From Ariolimax columbianus (lineage: Eukaryota > Mollusca > Gastropoda > Stylommatophora > Arionidae): a DNA stretch of 64,000 nt. The stretch spans positions 47,300,666 through 47,364,665 of the forward strand of contig JAVGWX010000002.1 in NCBI GenBank assembly GCA_036924085.1. The letters are read 5' to 3'. Position 1 is the stretch's first letter. Each line of letters starts with the position of its first letter. Shown piece by piece: positions 10,561 to 22,100 of this stretch. A program made the translations under genes and the position numbers. The notes beneath the pieces were generated by a model. The model saw only the letters and a program-made list of their open reading frames with translations, was not told the DNA's origin and searched no databases.

Positions 10561-10914
10561 CTGAAAGAAATTCCTGCAAGAGAATTTATGATGACTTGCA
10601 AAACATTTAATTTAAATACATGCAGGCATCATGTTTTCTTTGTCAGTTTACACTGTGATACTGGAGCTTTGGTTATAGAAATGTTATTTGCCCTTCTTTG
10701 TGCCCACACGCGAAGAGACTTGGAACAATTTCTTATGTGTTATTCAGCCAAGTACTTTTTTTTTTTTTACTTCTTTATGTGTTCATGTCTTTATTTTATG
10801 CATTCCTTCCTATAATTTGCTAGTTCATAATTTTGATTGTTCGTTGTCCCCGATGTAGAATTGTAGTACTAAATATAAATAATCGGACTGACAGTTTACT
10901 TTTAATGCTTGGTT

Positions 10915-11505
10915 TAGGACGTATTTCAGTAACCGTGGTTGTAGGACATAATTTCAGTAACCGTGATTGTAGGACGTATTTCTGTAACCGTTGATGTAGA
11001 CCTATTTCAGTAACCATGGTTGTAGGACGTATTTCAGTAACCGTGATTGTAAGACGTATTTCAGTAACCGTGATTGTAAGACGTATATCAGTAACCGTGA
11101 TTGTAAGACGTATTTCAGTAACCGTGATTGTAAGACGTATTTCAGTAACCGTGATTGTAAGACATATTTCAGTAACCGTGATTGTAGGATGTATTTCAGT
11201 AACCGTGATTGTAAGACGTATTTCAGTAACCGTGATTGTAAGACGTATTTCAGTAACCGTGATTGTAAGATGTATTTCAGTAACCGTAATTGTAAGACAT
11301 ATTTCAGTAACCGTGATTGTAAGACATATTTCAGTAACCGTGATTGTAGGATGTATTTCAGTAACCATGGTTATAGCATGTATTTAATTAATTTTGGTTG
11401 TAGGACGTAGAGGACGTATTTCAGTAACTGTGGTTGTAGATGTTTTTCAGTACGGTAACCGTGATTGTAGGACGTAGAGGACACATTTCAGTAACCGGAT
11501 TTTTG
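10915..11505. repeat. 27-bp minisatellite, about 20 copies
   Basis: The unit contains 'cgtatttcagtaaccgtgat' and is regular from 11020 to 11370, degenerate at both edges. The 27-bp period produces long open frames on both strands that are repeat artefacts. Confidence 0.97.
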
Positions 11506-11719
11506 TCATGATATGTTCTTTTCTACTACAGGCAATCTTGTTAGGTTACGCCAGTGTTTAACTTCCTGACTTTGTGGTATCCGGTTGTGTGCTCTCTGCA
11601 CTGGTCAGGTGTGATTCTGTTAGATTATGTGCCGTTAGTAAATAGTACATAAGTGCCTCATACCATGCAGATCCACAGCTTCTCAATGGAGAGGAAATGG
11701 AAAGACCATTGCACACTTT

Positions 11720-12370
11720 TTTATATGTAATAAAAAGGTGACTAAGTAGGGTTGTTCAAAGGGCTGGTAATCATGCAAAAGAAAGTGAAACTTGCTCCTT
11801 TTGAAGTGAGAAGGGAGGAATGATGGCTGTCCATGGCAAGCAAAGATGGCAGCAGCATCATACTTGTGCTACAAGATGTGACTGTAAGCTCCAATCCTTG
11901 CATGGTTGACTTTGCATTTGGGATATACATGTAAGTAGTTGACTGTTCAGCCGTGCGTACTCTGTTATTCCGGCAACTTATTTTTAAGGAGCCGAAGCAG
12001 TGATTTTCTGCTCCGCGATTTGAGCGACTTGTGTGATCCTAGTGCACCAGCCAAAATGGTTCTGTGCAAACATCTCCCAGGAGGCAGCAGCAGCAATGTT
12101 GAATTTCCTCACATTTTTAAGGAGTCTCTGTAGTGGTTCTTCTGTCCAAGTGATGAGCATCTGTCTGCCCTGAGCTCCACATACAGCTCCTTGGGGAAGC
12201 TGCTCATTGGATATGCAAACAATGTTCAGGCCATCTTATCAAAGTTCTTTGAAGAAGCGTATGAGGGTCAAACTTGTTTGCCCTGATTTTAGAGTTGGGT
12301 GCTTTGTTCTGCCATCCAATGCTTACAAGGTTTGACGAGACAGCTCCAGTGGGAACAATTTAATATGATT
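11720..12370 (-). pseudogene. LINE 3' fragment (thumb to C-terminal finger)
   Basis: Minus-strand blocks in order: INCSHWSCL, then PKELYVELRADRCSSLGQK with NHYRDSLK, a long basic tail SHKSLKSRSRKSLLRLLKNK, and CKVNHARIGAYSHIL at about 11905-11860, the remnant of the C-x2-C-x-R-IGL-x-SH finger that ends many LINE ORFs. Stops and frameshifts are frequent. It is the same type as the fragment at 30180-30860. Confidence 0.65.
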
Positions 12371-13700
12371 TACTTTATTTAGGATAATGTAAACAAGCCA
12401 AATATGCAACTGTGTTACAAATTTGCTGTAACATGCACACAAAAACCTTATTTAAAAATTTAATATTTGGTTTGTAGACTCTTTACAAACCCCATGGTTG
12501 AGGAATCACTATGTTAAGGTAACAAACAGGACATGTAGGCAAAACTGAAGATCAAACGTATACAATGACACACAAATGAGTATATCTAAATGAGTTAGAT
12601 TGTAACTGATAATGAGTGTGGCTTATCTGAACAATGTCCTAGGTAAATATGATTTGGAATTCATTATAATTTGTGTCATTTAGGCATTTAGGCCGTATTG
12701 TAGGTTTCATTCATGTTTTTGTTGAGACACAGTATCTGAGCCATACTATATGGTATCATATATTAATGATATTTATTAGGATACTCAAGCAATACATTAC
12801 AGGAACTATAAGACTTGGTAGCATGTTCCCAATTGACGACCATCTTAATTGTTTAGATTAGATAGATGACATTTGTTTTGACCTTGAAGACCATTTGGTC
12901 AAAAAAGAAAGCGGTTTTTTTCTCTTTGTACACACATAAAACTCACATTGTTTTCTCTGCCATTGCCTCTTCTTTGCAGAATACAGATAATTCACATCTT
13001 TAAATGGTCTGGATTGAGATTATCATTCCTCTGGTTGGTCCAACAGGAGCATAGAACAACCACAAACATTAGCCTACTCCAGTAATCTAGTGCCAAAACA
13101 TGTACGTGTCCTTGCCTTGGTGGTTTCTCTGGCCCTTTGACATAACGAGTTTGCAAGCCTCCACTCTGTACAACATTCACAGTAGTGGGCAGAGACCATA
13201 CCATTTTCTCACACGAAGGGATCTCAGGATCATACTGACTGCCTCAGTAACAGAAAAAATAAACTAGCATTATGGTATTTATTTGCTATTGTTGTGGTCC
13301 ATGAGTATTTTATAGGGCTGAGGCTTAAAGGGTGCTTGCCACTGCAGTTATGTAATGTGCAGAGTAGGGTTTTTATTTTATAGAAAAAAACACAGGTTTT
13401 GAACACGTTTCCTTGGTCAGGAGACTATCATGCTAACCGCTCAGTCATTTCCTGCTTGGTCTCATTAAACACTTCATTTAATTTTTCCATAAATAAAACA
13501 AACCTTTAAAAGTCCATGATGAAAGAATCTAGCATACCCTCCAATGCTACTCTCTTCACCTTCCCATTGGTCTGGCGTGCAGCATGCTGAGCCAAGAGCC
13601 ACCAATGAGCAAAGCAGCAAAACAACAACTGTGGCTCCCATACCTGATCAATGTCAGAGAGAGAAACTAAACTGAATCATTCATTTTCCAACATAAGTAT
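12370..13700. other. no gene recognised
   Basis: Mostly AT-rich. A 70-codon open frame at 13204-12992 (minus) has no recognisable family and no convincing splice sites. Confidence 0.5.
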
Positions 13701-13711
13701 TATTCTTCTTG

Positions 13712-13862
13712 TGCATTCTCAATCCCCCGCTACCAAGCCCTGAACAGGGCTTTGCTAAAAGTAGCAGGATGTAGTCTAGAGAACAGAATGTGTTGTATCG
13801 CTAGATTACAGCTTGACTACAATATTTGCACCTTTCGGTCTGACACATCCATCTTAGGCAGA
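13712..13862 (-). mobile_element. SINE-like element A, 3' half, inverted
   Basis: The reverse complement of the 3' half of the element defined at 27431-27787: 'ctcaatcccccgctaccaag' through 'gcttgactacaatatttgca' to 'tctgacacatccatctt'. Confidence 0.75.
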
Positions 13863-13924
13863 AACATAAGTAACTGTAGGTTATCATCATATGCATAGGC
13901 CGGTGGCAAATATACAGCACAGTG

Positions 13925-14132
13925 AATGGGTTAACAGTAGTCAGCGGCTCATAGCTGGCTCCTTGCACCAGAGTCTGTGAACCACAGCTGACCAAGACCT
14001 TATTCTGTCTCCAAGTGCCGCACTGGAAACAGGCTGCACTAGTGTAGTCTGACCAAGAGAATAGGGATCACAGTAGGAAGGCAAACCATGTTTTAAAAAA
14101 AAAAGCCATTTGAAATTGGATGTGTCAGGTTG
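13925..14132 (+). mobile_element. SINE-like element A, diverged 5' part
   Basis: 'gtcagcggctcatagctggc' ... 'ctgaccaagaccttattctg' ... 'aattggatgtgtcaggttga'. It lies head to tail with the full copy that follows. Confidence 0.7.
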
Positions 14133-14500
14133 AAAGGCCGCAGTGGGATCAAGACGCTGAGCAGCGCATGAGCTGCAGTGGTCAGCGACCCATAGCTGAC
14201 TGCTAGCGTCAGGGTCAGGGAACCAGAGCTGCCAAGACCCTTCTACATCTCCACGCGGTGATCCTGGATAACAGGCTGCAGCAGGGCAGACTGGCTAAGG
14301 AGAAGGGATCGAAGAGGGAATGCTAACCAGGTACTAAAAAAATGATTTCTGAAGTCGGATGTGTTGGACCGAAACGTGCAAATATCGCAGTCAAGCTGTA
14401 AACTACGACACAACGCATTCCGTTCTCTGGACTACATTCTGCTACTTAAGCCCTATCAGGGTTTGGTAGCGGGAGATTGAGAATGAACCAAGCCAAGTCA
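14133..14500 (+). mobile_element. SINE-like element A, near full-length copy
   Basis: It runs from 'gatcaagacgctgagcagcg' through 'gtggtcagcgacccatagct', 'ccaagacccttctacatctc', 'gatgtgttggaccgaaacgt' and 'cgcattccgttctctggact' to 'gggagattgagaatgaacca'. It is collinear with the insertion at 27431-27787, whose ends are fixed by a target duplication. Confidence 0.8.
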
Positions 14501-17265
14501 AGATCAGAAAGTTAATTGTTACAAAGATCTAACAATTATAATAGAAAACTTTGTTACATAGCAGAACCTTAAAAAAGAAGACGCAAACTTCAGGAATGCC
14601 ATGTGTTGTGAATCTAGGTACTGAACTCCATTTTAGATTGTTTGGTTGTGTTTGGAACACAATTTGTGTGACATTATACGCGAATGACAAATATTGAAAA
14701 TGCCACAACTATAAATGCTGAGATACAGATTTCCTGTAAAGAGACGGGCTGTATTAGTAATGCTATGCCACGCCTGGAGCAAAAAGGGGAATCAGCATTT
14801 TCAGGTTTGAGCGCGCAACGACCCATCGGTTTCCCGGTCTCTCCTAAGGGAGAGAGTTGCTCTGTTATAAGCTTATAACCGCCTCGCCACTCAGACGCCT
14901 ACAATGATACTACACTTACAGGCACATTTGTTTATAAAAGAGAACTGCATAGCCATATGATATTAGATTTCGGCTCAGTTTAACATTATGTCGTTTATTA
15001 AGATAAGAACACCAACAACAGCACTGGTAACACTAGACCACGACATGACACACACAGAATAATAACAGCTGCAGTTATTTATAAGTAGGTCTATTAATAC
15101 ATAGGTCTATTAATATATCTGGTCTTATATATATCTATAACATGTCAAAGTCATTTCTCGATCTGGTTTCTTCACTTACCTCCTTGTCAAGTTGAACCTT
15201 CTTTATGTGTAACGAAATAAGTCTGAGTATAATATTGCTAATGTCAGTGATAAACTTGCTACATCTGCGGCTCGATGACGAAGGCTCTTATATAGAATAA
15301 AGTTGCCTGGTGAATGACTGAACTGTCACGCGTATTTACATTCAATTCACAGTCACGGGTCTAACGTTTTTGTCACGTGACGTGCCTTGACCTTCCTCAC
15401 CAATGTCCTAGTTTGTAACCTTTTCCAGAAACAACAGCTATAACGGAACTGTACCTCTTAGGCCCACACAAAATAAACGCACAGGCGGAGTATAGGACCA
15501 CTAATACAGTTGGCCTGCTTCAGATTACTTTATGTGCTTTACAGTGTTTGTTTCTGTAACAATTTGTTTTACATGCTGTTACTAATCCGATGCCCAACTC
15601 TCTTTGGTCGTCTTTTACGACATTCCTGGAGATGAAGAAATCTCCTCCACAGTAACGGTCATTGGATATGATCGGGTAGCCTCTCTTTCACATGTCTACG
15701 TATCCGTCGTGCAAATGTTCTATATGATATAATGGTGGCATAATATGGCCAATGCTTGTAGTCTGGTGATCAACCCGAGTGAGCTGACCACAAGTGTCAC
15801 TTTTTAAGTGACCTTGGTGGTTTATCTCCCATTTGTTTGAAGATCAGCTTGTATAGTTGTTTCAGCATCATGGTATGTTGTCTATAGTCTACATATCGAT
15901 TTGCTGCTAAACCCCTCCATGATACAAGCGTGTCTGGCTTCTGTTCCTCAGAATCTCACAATGCTATGATATCCACTGAAGTGATGTTAGACCATCCCAT
16001 GTGATGCAGACCACTTTCTTTGTTCAGTCGTGTGGACAGTCATTTCTTTTGCTGTGTCCGCCGAAATGGATGACTTGCGCGGGTGTTTTGGATTAAAGTG
16101 AGGAAGATACTGCACCTTTTGTCAACCTAACTCACTGGCCCTGAGCTACCTTTGGCCAGTGGCAAGATTTTATCGAGACGACTGAGGTAGCACAGGAGTC
16201 AATTTTTTCTCAAGGTTTACTCTCGAAGCCTTTCCCGTAAACATGTATCTCCCAAGGCAACGGAGGTTGTGACATCTATCATTGTGTGTGGTGTCTTTCT
16301 CATAGCCGTAAGAGGTCGTAGGGACATCACTCAGCGCGTGAAAGATGTATTAGGCATCTCTCATAAGCCGTGTTCTAGTCAATTATAGTCGTGTCTAAAT
16401 TTAAGTCACACTAAAATCGACACTATGCAACTAGAGCGAAGCACGCCAATTTCGCGAAGCTCAGCCGTGTACACTAGACCGTGAAAATACGACACAAGTT
16501 TAAGCGTAGTTCTAATTCATATAATCGATGTCCAGGCCAGGATAATTGGAGGAAAGAAAACCCAAAACAACGAACGAATTAATCAGTCCAAACGGAAAAC
16601 AACGACACGTTTCCGTGAACACAAGTGTAAGTAGTCGACTAGTGTGAATTCCAGGCAAATCCATCGTCTGGCGGCATCCATAATGAACTAAAACATCAGA
16701 ACAATATAGACCTGCAGCCGGTACGGCGCCATCTTTGCTGCTCTCCACTGAAGTATGCTTACCTGAAAGCACGAGTCAGGGCTTTCCAGTGTACCCAACA
16801 AGTCTTTAAGTACAATCTACTGTTCACTTCAGGGCAGTAATCCCTAATAGAGCACTCGTGAAGATTACCTTGTCCTGTGTCCGTGATCAGTTTTTCTCCT
16901 GCCTGTTTCAGGACAATCCGGCATGGAATGTATTGCAGGATCAGCAGCTGATGTTGCTATCGAGTGGACTTCAATTTTAAATTGGATAGCTATACCACTC
17001 CCGAATTGTTAACAGCAACATCAGCCGTTTATCACTTGCTTGCATTGATGTTGACATAGAGCGGACCTTTCCCTGCCCATTGCATGATGGGATTCTTTCG
17101 TATGACAGTCAATGCCATCACATTTGTCGACGATAATCAGGTACAGTAGCAGCGTTGCAAAGATTGTTTGAAAATAAACACATTGGGCAATGACAACGGT
17201 AATAATTTGCCAAGCAGCGTAAGCAAATGAATTTAATAATCAATAGAGAAATAAAAGAGAATAGG
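14500..17265. other. mostly unannotated, two weak exon candidates
   Basis: No repeat or known gene. On the minus strand, 15270-15180 is open for about 33 codons (CSKFITDISNIILRLISL, HIKKVQLDKE) up to a perfect donor GTAAGT. The stretch 16950-16767 is open for about 60 codons (includes IPCRIVLKQAGEKLITDTG and CPEVNSRLYLKTCWVHW) up to a donor GTAAGC. Neither matches a family I know, and neither fits the entry phase of the ependymin exon at 10560 by direct splicing. They could be chance. Confidence 0.25.
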
Positions 17266-17267
17266 CA

Positions 17268-17982
17268 CATAAGTTTACATATTTAGGGCAATCCATCACA
17301 TAAGTTTACATATTTAGGGCAATCCATCACATAAGTTTACATATTTAGGGCAATCCATCACATAAGTTTACATATTTAGGGCAATCCATCACATAAGTTT
17401 ACATATTTAGGGCAATCCATCACACAAGTTTACATATTTAGGGCAATCCATCACATAAGTTTACATATTTAGGGCAATCCATCACACAAGTTTACATATT
17501 TAGGGCAATCCATCACATAAGTTTACATATTTAGGGCAATCCATCACATAAGTTTACATATTTAGGGCAATCCATCACATAAGTTTACATATTTAGGGCA
17601 ATCCATCACATAAGTTTACATATTTAGGGCAATCCATCACATAAGTTTACATATTTAGGGCAATCCATCACACAAGTTTACATATTTAGGGCAATCCATC
17701 ACATAAGTTTACATATTTAGGGCAATCCATCACATAAGTTTACATATTTAGGGCAATCCATCACATAAGTTTACATATTTAGGGCAATCCATCACACAAG
17801 TTTACATATTTAGGGCAATCCATCACATAAGTTTACATATTTAGGGCAATCCATCACACAAGTTTACATATTTAGGGCAATCCATCACACAAGTTTACAT
17901 ATTTAGGGCAATCCATCACATAAGTTTACATATTTAGGGCAATCCATCACATAAATTTACATATTTAGGGCAATCCATCATA
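17268..17982. repeat. 31-bp minisatellite, about 23 copies, very homogeneous
   Basis: Unit 'acataagtttacatatttag' + 'ggcaatccatc'. The only common variant is acataag/acacaag. Every unit contains TTAGGG. Confidence 0.98.
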
Positions 17983-18139
17983 TACGATATCGACAATACG
18001 ACGGAAATTAAGACAAGAATTGCATTGACGAAAAAAAAATATATAAAAAAAAAAAATAAAACAACTTTCGTAGATAAACAAAAATGCCTAACTTCAAAGA
18101 ATTTAAGGATACAAATGAGGAAACGAATTATCATAACTA

Positions 18140-18300
18140 TAACCAATTGCACTGTATGGGGCTGAAACATGGACTCTAGCAAAGAAGGACGAAAACAGCT
18201 TGGTAGCTTTTGAAATACAGTGCTACCATGTACCCGAGAATGTAGAGAGTGAGTTAAAGACGATCAAAAGACAATGGCCTCACTGAGTTATGCGATCAAA
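18140..18300 (+). pseudogene. LINE reverse transcriptase thumb fragment
   Basis: The plus strand reads ALYGAETWTLAKKDENS, LVAFEIQCYH, then loses similarity. L-x-YGAETWTL is the strongly conserved motif after the RT palm in RTE-like LINEs, and the same motif with AKK occurs in the larger copy at 50149-51300. Confidence 0.75.
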
Positions 18301-18358
18301 GAGAAATATTGAAAATAATACAAAAACCAAGTTTAAATTTGGCTGGAACACAATATAT

Positions 18359-18662
18359 GACGAGATCTTCTACGGAAGATATTAGAGGACAAAATCCAGG
18401 GACTTTAGATCTTCTACAGAAAATATTAGAGGGCAAGATTCGGGGACTTGAGATCTTCTTCAGAAGATATTAGAGGGCAGGATCCAGAGACGAGATCTTC
18501 TACAGAAGATATTAGAGGGCAGGATCCAGAGACGAGATCTTCTATAGAAGATATTAGAGGGCAGGATCCAGAGACGAGATCTTCTACAGAAGATATTAGA
18601 GGGCAGGATCCAGAGACGAGATCTTCTACAGAAGATATTAGAGGGCAGGATCCAGGGAAAAA
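18359..18662. repeat. 42-bp minisatellite, about 7 copies, with a hairpin in each unit
   Basis: The unit includes 'atcttctacagaagat', a perfect 6-bp inverted repeat (atcttc/gaagat) around a 4-base loop, followed by 'attagagggcaggatccaga'. The last five copies are nearly identical. Confidence 0.96.
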
Positions 18663-18749
18663 GCGGACGGAGGCTGCCAAGGTTCTCCTTTACATTTCAG
18701 TCATGGAGAGATTTTAAAGTATGAACTTACACTGACATGAAGAGAACTG

Positions 18750-19225
18750 CAGAGGATAGGGTCAAATTGAGAGACATGGCTCAGATAACCTTACAACCAG
18801 TCTTAGGACGGACCAACCAGAGGATAGGGTCAAATTGAGAGACATGGCTCAGATAACCTTACAACCAGCCTTATGACTGACCAACCAGAGAATAGAGTCA
18901 AATTGAGAGACATGGCTCAGATAACCTTACAACCAGCCTTAGGACTGACCAACCAGAGAATAGAGTCAAATTGAGAGACATGGCTCAGATAACCTTACAA
19001 CCAGCCTTAGGACGGACCAACCAGAGGATAGGGTCAAATTGAGAGACATGGCTCAGATAACCTTACAACCAGCCTTAAGACTGACCAACCAGAGAATAGA
19101 GTCAAATTGAGAGACATGGCTCAGATAACCTTACAACCAGCCTTAAGACTGACCAACCAGAGGATGGGGTCAAATTGAGAGACATGTTCAGACAACCTTA
19201 CAACCAGTTGTAGGACTGTACAACC
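18750..19225. repeat. 68-bp minisatellite, about 7 copies
   Basis: Units start 'agaggatagggtcaaattga' and end 'ttacaaccagccttaggact...accaacc'. Two monomer variants (gaggatagg and gaatagag) alternate in blocks. A short piece of the same sequence (acaaccttacaaccag) reappears at 43920. Confidence 0.96.
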
Positions 19226-19252
19226 ATATTCTATTTTTCTTCGTCGTCCGTT

Positions 19253-19483
19253 TTCAAACTCTTACTACCAAGACCTGAACACAATTTGTAAGTAGTAGGA
19301 TGTTGTCCGGTGAACAGAATGCGTTGTGTCTTAATTTACTGCTTGACTGCGAAATCTGCGCATTTGGTCCGACACATCCGACTTCAGCCAGGCATTTTTG
19401 GGTACCGGGTTAGCCTTCCTTCTTCGATCCCTTCTCCTTAGCCAGTCTGCGCTGTTGCAGTCTGTTATCTAGGATTATCACGT
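19253..19483 (-). mobile_element. SINE-like element A, inverted partial copy
   Basis: Reverse complement of element A from its tail (ctaccaagacctgaac) through 'gaacagaatgcgttgtg' and 'ggtccgacacatccgacttc' to 'tagccagtctgcgctgttgc'. Confidence 0.75.
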
Positions 19484-19854
19484 GAAAGTGTACATTATTG
19501 GCTGCTCTTGGTGATTGGTCTTGTCGTTAATACTTTGTAGATGAAGATGCTGTAGCTTTCCTTTCTCCTGCGTTTCTTCTTGTTGTCATCGTGGCCTTGC
19601 CGGCTTTCTTGGATCCTTTGGACGACACTTTGGGCGGCATTGTTGCAGTGCAAAATTCCATCAACCAGTTGATGAACTGACTTCACGATCTCCTTACTTG
19701 CTTTTGTTCTTTCAACGAGATCCGTCTCGTTCTTCTACATATCTACGTTAAAAAGGCATCAGTCCCTCTTCAATTTGCAATAAAACTACAGCAATCTCAA
19801 AGACTAGCACACAGTAAACACTCGAGAAATATGGACACACACAACGTGCAGAAG

Positions 19855-20105
19855 ATTTGACTGTAACAGTTTGATCCTAGTAAAGATTATACTGTTACAG
19901 TTTTCTCCCAGTAAAGATTATACTGTCACAGCCTACCCTCATTAAAAATTATACCGTCACAATCTACCCTCGGTAAAGATTAGACTGTCACAGTCTACCC
20001 TCGGTAAAGATTATACCGTCACAGTCTACCCTCGGTAAAGATTAGACTGTCAAAGTCTGCCCCCAGTTAAGATTATACCGTCACAGTCTACCCTCAGTAA
20101 AGATT
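19855..20105. repeat. 31-bp minisatellite, left block
   Basis: About 8 units of 'cagtctaccctcggtaaaga' + 'ttataccgtca'. The same 31-bp family resumes at 20586 after a LINE segment. Confidence 0.95.
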
Positions 20106-20114
20106 ATCCCCTTC

Positions 20115-20585
20115 AATTGCCCTCTCATCCACTTTACCCCATCTTCCAAACTTCCTGCCCTCAGAAATTCGCCATTCTGTCGAATCAATGCCATCTGGAA
20201 AATCACCAGCTGAAGATGGCATCACTGTGAAGGTCATCCGCGATTGCGGTCTACCCCTTTACCAATACGTAGTGCAACATTTTACACGTTATCTTCATTC
20301 GAGAAGGGGGGGGGGGGCGCTTGCTGTCTGGCACAGCTTGAGGACAACACTCTTCCACAAGAAGGGTGACAAAGAGGATCTAGGGAACTATCGTCCAATG
20401 ACTCTCCTCTCGGTCACTTACAAGATGTTTACAAAATGCATCCTTGCCAGAGTCCGCACCACTCTCGAAGAATCTCAACAAGTCGAACAGGCAGGCTTTC
20501 AGCGTTCGTTAAGCACAATGGACCATATTTCAACATGTTGCCGCCTTTTTGAAGCAGCACGAGAGTTCCAGACGGAACTTATATT
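20115..20585 (+). pseudogene. RTE-like reverse transcriptase fragment (fingers/palm start)
   Basis: Plus-strand frame open from 20188: PSGKSPAEDGITVKVIRDCG, LFHKKGDKEDLGNYRPMTLL, SVTYKMFTKCILARV, EQAGFQRSLSTMDHI, LFEAAREFQTE. These are RT motifs 0-2 in order. The usual next block, the motif A F-V-D-Y-x-K-A-F, is absent because the sequence switches to the 31-bp array. A run of 9 or more G at 20306 keeps the frame. The fragment sits between two blocks of one minisatellite. Confidence 0.85.
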
Positions 20586-20800
20586 GTCACAGTCTGCCTC
20601 CAGCATAGATTATACTGTCACAGTCTGCCTCCAGCATAGATTATACTGTCACAGTCTGCGACCAGCATAGATTATACTGTCACAGTCTGCCTCCAGCATA
20701 GATTATACTGTCACCGTCTGCGACCAGCATAGATTATACTGTCACAGTCTGCGACCAGCATAGATTATTGTGTTACGGTTTGCTCCAAGCAAAAATTATA
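20586..20800. repeat. 31-bp minisatellite, right block
   Basis: About 7 units of 'cagtctgcctccagcataga' + 'ttatactgtca'. Same period and core as the left block but a distinct monomer (ctgcctccagcatag versus ctaccctcggtaaag). Confidence 0.95.
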
Positions 20801-21024
20801 CTGAGCATTCGTGTATCTTTGCACCCTTATCTTTTTGCTTTCAGCTATTTAATGAACTGCTCGTTTCAACCTTTGTCGTTGCAAGATTGGCTAAATGGCA
20901 TCTATTCACACGCCTCGTGGCTGCCCCCTTACTCTGATGCCAGATCTAGCAGCACTGTAAGCTACCAGTGAAAGTTAACCAGGGTGCATTCTCATAACAT
21001 GGCCGAATCAGAATATTTTATGTG

Positions 21025-21140
21025 TGGAAATGTATTCAGTACAAGCCGTAGTGACGACCATACCACAGATGTATTCAGTACAAGCCGTAGTGACGACCAT
21101 ACCACGGATGTATTCAGTACATGCCGTAGTGACGACACAT
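21025..21140. repeat. 39-bp tandem repeat, about 2.8 copies
   Basis: The unit contains 'gtattcagtacaagccgtag' and 'tgacgaccataccac'. Confidence 0.93.
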
Positions 21141-22066
21141 GACCTACTTTATCTACAGTAGGCTGTGGTCGACGATGCTTCGGATGCATAAATTCCGCAA
21201 CCAGTCTCTTCTGGTGACACTGGTGACCTTCAAGACTCAAACACCTCATTTCACTTGACGAAATTCTACGCCCACGTGCCTTGGATATGGACCATGTTTG
21301 GCACTGGAAGCACAGAGTCGGCATTTATATATTGGTTATTAGCTGTTGCTTTGTCGCCAAACGGATGTCAGGATGTCGAAGCAGTGGCGACAGCCGGTAA
21401 TTCCCAACAGATGCATTCTGACAGTTTCAATTTCCATATCGAGCCTTTAGTCGACTGGAAAAACCAAATGATTAGATACCTCAATTCATGATCAAGTCCT
21501 ATATCATTGACACTAACTTTACGTGAACCAGCTGTTTTGCCAATCATCATAGTTTGTCCTCGTATTTCGTTTGTATTTTGTACAAACTGGGACAAGCGCG
21601 CTCGTGTGAACTTACAGTTTATTTTTATCATCGTATATCAGGCACTGATCATAAGCGAAGATCAGATCGTTTATTTAATTTGGTTCTGATTCAGATTAAG
21701 CTATATGGTTGATCTCTGTTGTGATTTTGATGATGTAGATGTGTAACAGGAGCAGGCAAAGCACACGCCCCTGATACACACCCGTGTAGATTTCAATAAC
21801 GTAGGCAGTGCCATCTGTCGTGTTTTCGTTACGTCATTAAACGCACTATTCAGCGCTCGCTGGTTATCAAGCAGCTGCCGCGTACTTCTTAATCGTCCAA
21901 TATCGTTCAAAGTTTATTCCTGTCTACCATATCTAAAGCTTTTTCCTGATTAATTAAAGCAACATCAATATATTCAGCATATTATGTTGCTCTCTCGCTT
22001 AATTGTCGAAAAGTGAATACGACATCTGTGCAGTCCACGTTTCTACGATATCACAATTGAGCTTTG
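21140..22066. other. no gene recognised
   Basis: Mixed-composition sequence without repeats. Open frames of 60-90 codons on both strands overlap each other and show no domain. Confidence 0.45.
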
Positions 22067-22100
22067 GAAAGCTGAGGTTCTTCTTCTTCTGCGTACGCAG

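Noticed and set aside
16943..17025. Imperfect palindrome (tgatgttgct ... agcaacatca) as a MITE or regulatory hairpin
   Set aside because: The arms are only 10 and 6 bp, with mismatched spacing and no flanking duplication.
17268..17982. CRISPR-like regular array
   Set aside because: Units are head-to-tail with no unique spacers, and the context is eukaryotic. It is a minisatellite, as are all other arrays here.
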